Origin: Vanrija pseudolonga
Taxonomy: Eukaryota; Basidiomycota; Tremellomycetes; Trichosporonales; Trichosporonaceae
Direction: 5' to 3'
NCBI RefSeq assembly: GCF_020906515.1
Contig: NC_085855.1
Span: 1,674,001-1,738,000, forward strand
DNA length: 64,000 nt
The notes below the pieces were generated by a model, which was given only the letters and a program-made list of their open reading frames with translations, made no database searches and was not told the DNA's origin. Below, piece by piece: positions 25,364 to 35,239 of this stretch (position 1 is the stretch's first letter; each line of letters opens with the position of its first letter). Made by a program: the position numbers and the translations under genes.

Positions 25364-25781
25364 ATGCGCATCGCCTCGATTGTCACATGCCTCACACTTG
25401 TCCTTCCTGCCATTGCAGCTCCGGTATCGGCAGAGGACACCTCCCATGTCCTAACCCCCAGGTCCGCCCCCTTTGCTTCTAAGTACGGGTGGTGCTTCGA
25501 CCTATGGGTGCCCAAAGACATTTACGCCTGCGCCGACAAATGCCACAAGGACTTTGGTGGGCAGACGGAGAGTTACCAGTCCACTGAGAATCGTGTACCG
25601 TGGAATCGAGCCGAAAACTATTCTGAGGACACCAAGAAGGTTACACGTTTTTGCGAATCTATTAGAGACAGGGGGGTCTCGATTCAGATGGCCGGAGACC
25701 GTAAGCACTTGGCACAAGTACCATGATTCCGGGCCCACCGACTGACGCTTTGCAGGGCCCCCTGAGGGCATACACTGGTAA
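25364..25781 (+). CDS. small secreted cysteine protein, family member 2
   Basis: Exons 25364-25700 and 25756-25781 give 120 residues, the same length as the member at 23766. The intron is in phase 1 near the C-terminus in both, and this one has donor GTAAGC and branch ACTGACGC. The signal peptide begins MRIASIVTCLTLVLP. The mature part has C-FDLWVPKDIYA-C-ADK-C, matching the C-x11-C-x3-C core, and a later FCESI Cys. The central part is Asn/Glu/Lys/Ser-rich and less GC-biased than neighbouring genes. The start at 25364 was chosen over the longer frame from 24920 because it gives the signal peptide and follows the TATA box. Confidence 0.75.
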
Positions 25782-26716
25782 TGCCACCCCAGTTTCAAGA
25801 AGCCAGTGCAGCGTGAACCACCACCGTCGGCTCTGTAAACAAGTGTCCAGGAAAGTAAGCGAAGCGAAGAATGTATCGTAGATGCTGCGATCTCTGCCGC
25901 GGCGCGTGTCCGGGATGTTGCCGGCGGAACCTGGAGGGAGGCAGACTGCCAAGTGGAGGTTTTGTCTCTCGCACATACATACTGTTGCGAACCCCAGAGC
26001 TCGGGGGGCCAGGGTACAAACCGATGCCATATACTGGGTGCCGTATGAGCCGACTCGTGGCACCCCGTACTTCGGCAACGAGATTGTGTGTACCGGTAGT
26101 GTGGACTGGCTCCTCAAACTACTACGTACAACGCCAGCTGTCAGATGGATCCAAAGGTTACATAGGTTATTGAGGTAGTTTCATATCCCTTTTAACCAGC
26201 TTCTCAGCTTACATCTACCGGAAATCCCACTGGCAATCGGAAGAAGATAAGTCGAGAAGCTCACCCGCAAATAAAGTTGCGAATGTCAGCATCGGCTGGT
26301 GCGCTGGTGCGAAGGGCCCAGCGCCACACTGACGGTGCTGGCAAGTCATCTGCTCCAGCATGAAATAGTGCCACTGCATAGTCTCGGGACGGCATTGCGG
26401 GGATAGCGCAGACACACGGTGACAAAACCCGCCTAAGACTAACGGAGCGTCTCAGCGCGCTTGGCCAGGCAGTCCACCCTATGGCCCGTCGTGCGTAGAT
26501 AACGGCATTCATGTACCTCTGTGTGTCATCCAAGGCAGTCGAGACGCTCTTCTCCTCCCCGTCCACGTCCAGGCGGTCCGGCCTTCACTCGGATGCAGTT
26601 TGAAGATGGACCGCAGAAGCCAGCGACGACGATGATGCTCAGGCAGTCAGTCATGTGGCGATGAAACGGCACCGGGACGACTCCCCTGCCCGTGTATTTA
26701 GGTTTTTGGTTGTGAG

Positions 26717-27115
26717 TTCCTGGTCGCGTTGGCGCCGCCACGGACGAGCGAGACGTCATTTACTACGGCGTCCACACTGCTTCTTCACCGTTATGATTAG
26801 TTCTTGCTTTCATCTACTGCCTTCCTTGGGCTTTGGGCTTTACCGGGCTGAGGGGGTTCCGGGGAGGGGGAGGTTGGGCGCGTTTGCTTGCGAGAGTCGG
26901 GCTGGGAAAACTAAGTAGGTTCCTGGTTGCGTTGTCGCCGCCACGGACCGACGAGACGTCATTTCTTGCGGCGTCCACACTGCTTCTTCACCGCTGTGAC
27001 TTGTTCTTCCTTTCATCTGCTGCCTTCCTCGAGCTTTACAGTGGCTTCTTGGGGAGGGGGCGGTTGGGTGCACCTCTGCCTGCCCGAGTCCGGCTGGGAA
27101 AGGTATAAAGTAGGG
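26717..27115 (+). repeat. direct tandem repeat of about 200 bp
   Basis: Two adjacent copies start at 26717 and 26920, each opening TTCCTGGTxGCGTTG and continuing with the same CCGCCACGGAC, GAGACGTCATTT, GGCGTCCACACTGCTTCTT and CATCTxCTGCCTTCCT blocks, and ending GCTGGGAAA...AAGTAGG. They are diverged by scattered substitutions and small gaps. The second copy ends in the TATA box of the gene at 27180. The first copy lacks a full TATA motif and is not followed by a gene. Confidence 0.85.
27104..27110 (+). promoter_or_regulatory. TATA box
   Basis: TATAAAG lies 76 nt upstream of the ATG at 27180, at the end of the second promoter repeat copy. Confidence 0.6.
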
Positions 27116-27179
27116 GCGGCGGCGCCCCGATTCTGTGTTTCTTTCCATCACCACCTCATCAACCAAACCAATAGTCAAT

Positions 27180-27515
27180 ATGCGCCTTACTGCCCTCATC
27201 ACCACCATTGCCCTCCTCCTCCCTGCCCTCGCGACCCCCACTCCTCAGCATGACACCCCCGTGGCCCGCGGGTGGTTCGAAAACCAGCTCAACTCGGTCA
27301 AGGACTGTGCCAACAAAGAATGGGACCTCGGCCGCCTCACTGATTGCCGGCGCCGGTGCCAGTCTTTGGTGAACGCCAACCAGGAGGCACCCGGCCCCGC
27401 AGTGTTCGGTGGAACCTTCAAGAGAGCCAACGGTCAGGAAGTCCAGCAAGTTAACCACGTGTGCTCGCGGCTCAACGACAAGATCAGGATCGTCTCGGGG
27501 TGGAGTCACCAGTAG
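27180..27515 (+). CDS. small secreted cysteine protein, family member 3
   Basis: As read, a single exon gives 111 residues. The start at 27180 was preferred to an upstream in-frame start at 27135 because it gives a clean signal peptide (MRLTALITTIALLLPALA) and the same MRI/MRL opening as its paralogs. The mature part has C-ANKEWDLGRLTD-C-RRR-C and a later Cys in HVCSRL, matching the family pattern. The WDLG stretch is shared with the member at 23766. A C-terminal intron like those of the other two may exist: a GTGGAG donor near 27499 and the acceptor CTAACCACAACAG near 27560 would replace the last few residues, but this is uncertain. Confidence 0.72.
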   Translation: MRLTALITTIALLLPALATPTPQHDTPVARGWFENQLNSVKDCANKEWDLGRLTDCRRRCQSLVNANQEAPGPAVFGGTFKRANGQEVQQVNHVCSRLNDKIRIVSGWSHQ

Positions 27516-30085
27516 ATCGCGTGGGTGTTCCGCCCCACAACCTTCACTAACCACAACAGCGAAAGCCAAGGCATCTCACCCCCCCCCCCCCAGGACAATG
27601 TATGAAGTCCATAGCCCCCATGAATTGAGTGCCGAGAGACATTGTACGCGTCGCCTTGAAATGGCCGTGATTGCAGTAATCAGGTACCGGGTGACTGATG
27701 GACTGACGCGCCGAGTGCCAGGCCTCGCGCGGCCAGGATCGACGCGACGGCCCAAACCAAATCCCGTTTCACAGCCAGCGGCGGAGTCCTCCAGGATGGG
27801 ATCATGTCGTGTTAACATTGGCTGGACCACGACGTCTTAGAGGACGAGCAGTGCCTCCAAACACGGGCAAGCTGAGCGGCTCACCGTCGCTTGGCGTATC
27901 ACGCGACTCGAACCTCCTGGCGTCTCCAAGGCAAGTGCGGCTTGCTCGCCCAAGCGCAACTCGCGCGCCCGAGTCACCACAGCTACCATCAGACTCAGAA
28001 CACAGCTCACATGGTGGAGTAGCACCAGCCGAGCCTTCGGCCCACGCTCATCCGGCAACAACCATGGTGCCAATGACCTCGGACCGCGCCCCCGAGATTG
28101 GCCCCGCACGAGTGTCGCAACTCAAGCCAACCCGCACTTCGCGGTCCGAGCGCGTATGCATGTGCGCCGGATCACCGCCCCCCGAAGAGTGTAATGCTGT
28201 ACCTGTACACGCATCTTATCGACCGCCGGTGGTGGACGACCCGACGAATCGGCGGCGGACCGACGTACCGGACCCCTCCCTTCTCTTCGGCGGTGGTGCC
28301 GGTCGGGGTCCGACGTTGCGGCCTTTGAGACCGACGGGCGTGTGTGGTGCTCCGGCCAACGTGGCTATAAGAGTCAGCGGGGTGTAGATGCTGTCAAGTT
28401 GTCCCCTCTGCTCGCGGTACTCGGCGTCGACTTGTGCGCCGTGCTCACGTCGGGCGTCAGCACTTGTCAGTGACGCCAGCTTTCGCCGACTGAGTCAGCT
28501 TTCCACTCGGCGGCTGTCGACATCTGTCCTCACTCCGCGCCCAACTTGGCCAACTCACCTACCACGCTCACTTCACCTTACCTTCGCGGATACGCAGCAG
28601 ACTTCAGCGAGTGACGTACGGTACAAACGATCAACCAAAGAGTTACAACGAAGACGGCACGGGCTTGTGTTGGTGAGTTCTTCATAGCAACCAATTCATT
28701 CCCTCCCCACCTCCCCCACCCGACCACTCCGCGACATCCAAGTCCAGTACTGACTCATTCACCAGCCACCTTACAGTGGGCGACCCACCCATCGCGCCGA
28801 CTATGCCCCGACCCCCTCCACCAGTCACTCACCACGACACTCCATTCTCGGTGATACATGCGACCTCCCACACACATCGATACCCTCGCCCGCCCCCGAC
28901 ATCACGGCCTCCAACACCACCTCTTCGTAACTCGCGACGACGATATCTCTTGGCCCCCGCGACCCGCGTCAAGGCTCGCTCCACAGCGATTTCTCGGGCG
29001 GCGCCAGCGGTGCACTGTCATCGACGAGCACGGACGGGGTGATTCCGGGCGGAATCGAAACCGGATTCCGCTGTCGCCGTCCGTCACTCCTCTCACAGCA
29101 GCACACTCACTGCTACTGCCCACTCCACGCGCTCCTCTCCCCGTTGGAGGTCACGAGCACAAACACACCAACCCACACCGATACATCGGCGCGTGGGCAC
29201 ATTTGGCCTTCGCAGCCGAGCAAAGTTGGCGATCAACCCCACAGATCTGCCATTTTCGTATCCGACAATGACGAGATTGATGCCGAGCCCGTGCCGCCGA
29301 TAAATCGGCCAGTCCTGGCTGTGCCGAGAGCCGGGGGTGGCAGCAAGCGGCCCCGCCCGCTCCCCCGCTGCCCCTGCGCACACTCGCTCACTTGATCTAG
29401 GCGGCGGCACGCCCAGCTGACCCGGCCAGTCCCACCCCCTGGCGTGTCGGGCAGAGTTGGAGCAGGAGCTGGAGCTGGTGCACGGGCAAAGAGGCCAGCA
29501 TCAGAGGTCGGCGGTCGGTCGCAGAGTTGCCGGAAGCTGTTGAGCGCGGGGGGCGGCTTCCGCCCCGCACCCTCTGTCGACGGGCAGCCCTCCTCACCCT
29601 CTACATGCAGGCAACATCCTCACAGCCGAACAAGCCAAGCCCCGCAGGGCCGCATTCCGCCTTGCCGCCATGCCATTCAAGGTGGACGCTGGCTCGGTCG
29701 GTGTCGAAACACCGGCTACGCTGGCTAGGTGTCAGCGGCGCAGGGACCAAAACCCACCCACCCCACCCGTCTTCAGGGATCGCAACGCTTGATTGCCGTC
29801 ACATGTGCGCTCGAACCGTTCGGAGCGTGCTTGTGACTGTGGGCTCGAAGGCTCGAACTCGCCGTTCCTACCTCGTGCACTCGCGTTGTTGGCAACGCAC
29901 TGCTGCCGAATCCGGGGCACTGGCCTGGCCCCGTTGCCATATTATCGGCATTCTCCATGGGGCAAACAAGCGTTGCGCGAGGTATATAAGGCCCTAGTCT
30001 CTCGGGGAGACGGGGCCGCTATCTCGACAAGCGCGCGCGCTGCAGCATCTCAACTACTCCCATACCACGCACAACAACTTGCACG
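27516..30085. other. gene-poor spacer, weak candidate ORF
   Basis: This 2.6-kb region has a run of 13 C near 27579 and a pyrimidine-rich stretch from about 28690 to 29000. One possible two-exon reading frame (28388-28672 joined to 28766-28933) would encode about 150 Ser/Pro/Thr-rich residues and has a good donor, a CTGAC branch and an acceptor, but the product is not recognisable. Otherwise only overlapping frames are present. Confidence 0.4.
29983..29990 (+). promoter_or_regulatory. TATA box
   Basis: TATATAAG lies about 103 nt upstream of the ATG at 30086 of the sugar transporter. Confidence 0.6.
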
Positions 30086-31548
30086 ATGCCAGGCGGCGCA
30101 GCGGCTCCCATCGCGGGTAACGTGTTCAAGGAGGGCCTGTTCCCCCGGCACTACTGTGAGTGAGATACGATGCCGCCGGCACTGTGCGCGCAGCTTCCCC
30201 ATCCCCGCTCACACAACACCCAGTCGTCGCGTTCGTCCTCGTCACGTCTCTCTTCTTCCTCTGGGGCTTCGCATACGGCCTCCTCGATGTTCTCAACAGT
30301 CACTTCCGCTCCACACTGCACATCACCAAGCTGCAGTCCACCGGCCTGCAGGTCGCATACTTTGGCTGGGGCTACTTTGCCTTCTCGCCTGTCGCTGGCG
30401 AGGTGATGCGACGCAAGGGGTACAAGTTCACCATCCTCATGGGTCTCTTCTTCTACTCACTCGGCGCCATCTTCTTCTGGCCATGCGCAAAGTTCTCTGA
30501 CACCGCGTCCAACAAGCACGCCGTGTTTGGCGGCTTCGTCATCTGCACCGGCGTCACCGCGATGGGTCTCGCCTCGCTTGAGGTCGCTGCCAACTCGTAC
30601 ATCGCCGTCATGCCGCCCGTGAGCGTGTCTTCGCTCCGCCTCCAGCTCTCCCAGTCGTTCAACGGAGTCGCGTCGTTCGCTGGCCCGCTCATCGCCTCCA
30701 AGTACTTCTTCTCGGGGAAGAACGCCGGCTCGAACACCAACGTCCAGTGGGTCTACCTCGCCGTCGCGGGTATGGGCGCCCTCATCGCCGTGTGCTTCGT
30801 GTTCGTCAAGCTTCCTGAGGTCGACGAGGCCGATCTCTTCGGTGACGAGCAGGACGCGAGTGTCCGCAAGCCGCTGTGGAAGGAGACCCGTGCCACCACC
30901 GGCGCGATCGCCCAGTTCCTATACGTCGGTGCGCAGGTCACCATTGGTGCCTTCTTCCTCTTCTACGTCGAGGAGAACGCCGGCATCTCGCAGGCCCGCG
31001 GCGCCCAGCTCCTCTCATACGCGCTGATCATGTTCACCGTCGCACGTTTCATCTCGACTGCGCTTCTGTCGGTTGTCGCCGCCCCCGTGCTTCTCGGCAT
31101 CTACGCCGTCCTCGCGACGCTGTGCACGATCCTCGTCGCCACGCTCCACGGTAACGGCGGCGTGGCCATGATCATGCTCGTCATGTTCTTCGAGTCGATC
31201 ATGTACCCTGTCATCTTCACCCTCGCGACCCAGAACCTCGGCTTCAACACGCGCCGTGCCGCCGCCCTCGTCGTCATGGGCGTGTCTGGTGGCGCCGTCT
31301 TCCCGCCCATCCAAGGCGCCATCTCGGACAGACACGGCACGCGCGTGTCGTTCTGGCTCGTCGTCCCGTGCTTCGTCTACATCGCCCTGTGGGCCCTGTA
31401 TATCTGGAACAAGGACGGGCGCTACTTCTCGCCTCTGCAGCAGCGCAAGGACGCCGGTGCGTGGGAGGAGAACAGTGTGGCGAACGACGACGAGAAGGCA
31501 ACGGGCAACGCTGTGATTGTCGAGGAGGCCGGCAAGGCCAAGTGGTAG
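30086..31548 (+). CDS. MFS transporter, fucose/glucose permease (FHS) type
   Basis: Exons 30086-30155 and 30224-31548 give 464 residues and about 12 membrane spans. The sequence resembles the FHS branch of the major facilitator superfamily (bacterial FucP/GluP and fungal relatives), proton-coupled hexose importers. Signs are FFLWGFAYGLLDVLNSHF at the first span, GWGYFAFSPVAG in the second, GVTAMGLASLEVAANSY, and MFFESIMYPVIFTLA near span 10, all typical of this branch. The spliced start (MPGGAAAPIAGNVFKEG) was preferred to an unspliced start at 30160 because of the good donor, acceptor and upstream TATA box. The C-terminal tail is charged and cytosolic. The exact substrate cannot be told. Confidence 0.9.
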
Positions 31549-31650
31549 ATTGTATAGTTGTTAATGCTAGGGAATTCATGGTCGCGACTATACGGTCCTT
31601 TATCCCTGCTTCAGAGTCCAGCTTCTCGATTATTTTCCATTGAGCCAAAC

Positions 31651-33047
31651 CTACGCCCCGGTAGGCTTCGCGGCGGCAGTCGGTCCGGTCACCGGCTGCG
31701 TAAGGCACCCTGTGGCGGGGAAGCTGGTGATGACGCTCGGGGCGGCCGTGCAAGCGGGGTACCACGTCGGCGCGACGGTGACCGTCGCGGGCGCCTGGAC
31801 CTTGGTCGTCGGGTCGGCCGTGCAGATGGGCGCAGTGTACGACGCGCCGCCGGTGATGTGCGAGAACGTGGCGGAGGGGTAGGATACGGCTTTGATCTGG
31901 GCGTGGGTGGGGGGTCAGCGTACACTCGGCTTTTGCTTCGGGCACCACCCCGCGCGACTCACGACAACAGGCACAAACCCGCCCGTCTGGACCTGCAGCG
32001 GCCGGTGTCCCACCGCCTTGAAGAACGCATTAATCACGCCCGAGTGCGCAGTGACGCTGACGAACGTGCTCGGGTCGTTGGCGAACAGCTCGCCGACGGC
32101 CAGGCGGATACGGCGCGCCTGCTGCGCGTGCGACTCTTGGAAGACGTCGTCCCAGAGCGGGTCGTGCTCGGTGAACGAGGGCTCGAAGGTGAACTTGGCT
32201 AAGAGGGAGTAAGGCATCAGCCACGAGCCTAGCTACAGCAGGAAGAACAAGGCCTTGACTTACGGTACGTCTGCGCGAGCACAGTGCGGTTGCTCCGCTC
32301 GTCGCAGGTATGCAGTCCGATCATCTCACGCCACCCCTCCTTGAACTACGCAACGTCAGCCTCCGCCCCCGCCGGCGCCACTCACGACCGGCTTGACCCC
32401 CTTGTTGAGCAGGATATCAGTCCACGTAATATCCAGCGTGCTCGCCGCGCGGCGGAACGGGCTTGAGTAGAGAACCTGCGGCACCGGGATCCCCGCCTTG
32501 ATCTGCTCCTTCCACCCGGCGTTGGCGGCGCGCGCCTGGTCCTCCCCAAGTGGGGTGAGGGTGGCATCGCCCCACGTCATATTCCCGTCACCGTACTGCA
32601 GGCTCCAGTAACAGTTCCACGCGTCCGAGCCGTAGATGTGCTCTGCGACGTTGTGGTAGCCCTCGCCGTGGCGCGCAATGTAGATGACCTTGTAGGTCGT
32701 GTATGCGTCGGCGTTCTTGTTGAGGTCTGTGATGTGCCTGGGCGTGGGTGTGAGCGATGTGTGGCGGGGAAGAGGCAACGGCAAAGCAGGGCTTACTTCG
32801 TAAACTTCTTCCACCTATCCTTGCTCTTGTCAATCAGCCCAAAGCTGTCCTTGAGCAGGTCGTACCCCGTGGCATTGAACGCCGGGTCGTCCTGCACGAA
32901 CAGGCCATCGACGACAGTGTAGTTGTTGGGCGCGAGCGTCTTGCCGTGGAACTTGTCCTTGCCGCTGTTGCCGCCGCGGGCGAACAGGTCGGCGTAGGGC
33001 GACGCCGCGACGAGGGGGAGGAGGAGGAGCGCTGTGGAGGGGAGCAT
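31651..33047 (-). CDS. secreted histidine phosphatase (PGM-like)
   Basis: Five exons on the minus strand: 33047-32797, 32737-32386, 32345-32264, 32198-31963 and 31896-31651, giving 388 residues. A short signal peptide (MLPSTALLLLPLVAAS) precedes a phosphoglycerate-mutase-like histidine phosphatase domain. The phospho-acceptor motif is IARHGEGYHN at 104-113, with His107 the nucleophile by family rule. The second catalytic His is in SVTAHSGVINAFF. The motif layout matches the fungal PMU1-like branch rather than phytases. The C-terminal 80 residues are Thr/Pro/Ala-rich with Cys residues and look like an extracellular tail. Four introns are typical of the window. It is convergent with the sugar transporter, about 100 bp apart. 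Confidence 0.88.
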
Positions 33048-33861
33048 TGTGAGGGGATGGTTTGTTGCTTGCTTGCTTCCCCTCTCTCCCCCTCGTCGCT
33101 TTAAGAGCTCGTCGGGATACCGGGGCTCGCTGGGCCTCGAGGACATTACGTCGGAAAAACCGGGCCGTGCCCCGGCTCCCCATGGTTCCCCTCCCCCATC
33201 ACACCCGCTCCTCAACACTCGCTGCCTCTCGTCACAGAAGCCCACGGAGACCCCGGCACCTCATCATCCGCAACAGACAAGACCTGATCTAACAGAACCT
33301 ACCCCACGCCAACTCCGTGATCGGGGCCGCGACGAGCCGTGCGGGGACGAGGGCCAGGAGGAGCAGCCCCGCTCCGGAGTCGGCTCAGCCTCTCGCCAAG
33401 GCGGATCTGAGCCAAATCCAGCAGGATTGCTTCTCCTGCCGCTCGGCAACGCCTCATCAACTTCGCCAACACGGCGCAATCAGCAACAGACGGCTCGCGC
33501 GAGCAGCTTATTTTCCAGGGTTTGCGGCATAGCCCTGCCAAGGAGGCGATTGGTCATTTGCCGGTCGTGGAACGGGAATGGGTCGACGGCGAACGGGAAT
33601 ACCTGTGTCAATGTTGGTGCGCAGGTGTGCATGTAGTTCAGCTCGTGAAACGGTGCGCCGCGTATGACCAAGTTGGCGATGGAACATGTCTCATGTGGTG
33701 TGTGAAGGGGATGGGCTGGGAGCGGATGTGGCGCCGCCAATCGCGGGGGCAGATCAGAAAACTTCACCGACTCGACCCTCGACACCCTCAGCACCTCCTC
33801 GCCCTCTTCGCCAGCTGCGAATGCCAAAAACTGATCGGTTGGGGTAAGTGAATCCCTGTAT
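33048..33861. other. intergenic, no gene seen
   Basis: The region lies between the phosphatase start and the second tRNA-Leu. It has overlapping frames only and no recognisable product. Confidence 0.5.
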
Positions 33862-33955
33862 TGACGAGAGTGGGATTCGAACCCACGTCCGAAGACTGCG
33901 GATATGCTTGATGCACACCTTAACACAGCGCCTTAGACCGCTCGGCCATCTCGCC
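33862..33955 (-). tRNA. tRNA-Leu(AAG) with intron, second copy
   Basis: The 94 bases are identical, intron included, to the copy at 992-1085 but on the opposite strand. About 30 bases of 3' flank also resemble the first copy (ACAG-GGATT then CC-AACCGAT), so this is a fairly recent duplication. Confidence 0.88.
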
Positions 33956-34148
33956 GATCACGTGATGGCAGGGCTGTGTGTGTTGATCAGCGTGGTGTGT
34001 GGGGCGTTGGATCGGCAGTGTGTGTGTGTATCGCTGCTCCTGCTGCTTCTTCCCCAGGCTCTGGCGGTTCTAATGGCGACTGTGACGACTCTGCCTTACT
34101 TCGCTTCATGCCATACTGTATTACATTGATACTGCTCCTTACCCCGCC

Positions 34149-35239
34149 CTACTCCTCGCCCTCAGCGTCGTAGTCGTCAATCTTCGACACGAGTCCCTTT
34201 GCCTCGGCCTGGTCGAGCACCAGGCTGGCAATAGCGACATCCTGCACGCCGAGACCGACGCTCTTGAAGATGGTCACGTCAGACGTGAAGCGCGACAGCA
34301 GGGCCTTGGCCTCAGCAGTACCAGTGACCACAGCTCCAATCTCGACGAGCTTATCCTCCGCGACGTTCTGCAGCTCGCCCGCCTCGTGGCCGCACGCCTC
34401 GGCCGAGTCGACGAGGATCGTCCCAGCACGCTGGATGAGCTCGTCCTCGACCTCGCGCATCTCGGGCTTGTACGACCCCACGAGCACAATGTGCGCGCCG
34501 GCCTTGACGTCTGCCGCGGCGAAGAGCGCCTTGGTCGACGAAGTCATGGTCACGATGATGTCCGCTCCCTTGATCGCGGCGCTCAGGTCGAACGATGTGT
34601 CTGGGTAGCTCGCGATGCCCTCCGACACGGCGACGGCGGGGAACAGCTTGGTGAGCTTGGCCACGAGCGCGGTCGACCGCGGCGTCGACTTGCGCGAGAC
34701 AACAACCAGCTCCTTGAGGGAGGGGTATGCCCTCGCAAAGAAGAGCGCGTGGGCGTCTGCCTGGCCGCCCGCGCCAAAGAGCACGAGCCGGCGAGGGGTC
34801 TGCGTCTTGCCGATCGCGCGGAACGAGAGCACCGAGCCTGGCGTCAGCGTTCGATGCCAGCCAAGAACCTACCAGCAGCGTTGCGGAACGCCGTAAGCCT
34901 GCGGGCATTGATGATGGCCCTCACGCGGCCCGACACCTCGTCCAGGATGACAGTCGAGCCGGGCAGGCCGTCGCCGCCACGCTTGGGCACGCTGACGATC
35001 TTGATGCTCGTCTTGTCCACCGCACGAGCAGGCATGAAGAGCATGTTGACGTCGGGGCTAGCCAGTACATGGCGCATGGGGGTCTGGATCGGCGCGATGC
35101 CGTCTGCGCCGGGCTTGGTCCCGCCAGCCGAGTACGCGGCAAAGACGTCGGCCTGGCCCTTGATGGCGGCTTCGAGGTCGAGGTCGGCGAGCACCGCGTC
35201 CGCCTGGGCGCGCGTCATGATGGTGAGGCTCTCGGACAT
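34149..35239 (-). CDS. ornithine cyclodeaminase/mu-crystallin family protein
   Basis: Exons 35239-34873 and 34837-34149 on the minus strand give 351 residues. Members are NAD(P)-dependent: ornithine cyclodeaminases, alanine or ketimine reductases and mu-crystallins. Visible features are the substrate-side half (PMRHVLASPDVNMLFMPA, KIVSVPKRGGDGLPGS, RNAAG), the Rossmann motif VLFGAGGQADAH at 141-152, ADIIVTMTSSTKALF, and the late FKSVGLGVQDVAIA typical of the family. Splicing through the 35-nt intron restores the conserved NAAGSVLS join. The true substrate is unknown; some fungal members sit in secondary metabolite pathways, but no cluster partner is evident here. Confidence 0.92.

Larger units (their letters stand above)
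25782..27179. other. spacer with duplicated promoter segment
   Basis: No gene is supported between the second and third secreted proteins. The right half holds the direct repeat described at 26717-27115 and the TATA box of the third gene. A Cys-rich short frame near 25871 was looked at as a decayed family copy, but its spacing does not fit. Confidence 0.5.

Noticed and set aside
25862-26180. Cys-rich frame that might be a decayed fourth secreted-protein copy
   Set aside because: A C-x3-C is present, but the upstream Cys, Trp and signal peptide are missing, and the flanks do not align with the other members.
30160-30223. Alternative unspliced start of the FHS-type transporter
   Set aside because: The upstream spliced exon has a good donor, acceptor and TATA box and gives a normal hydrophilic N-terminus.
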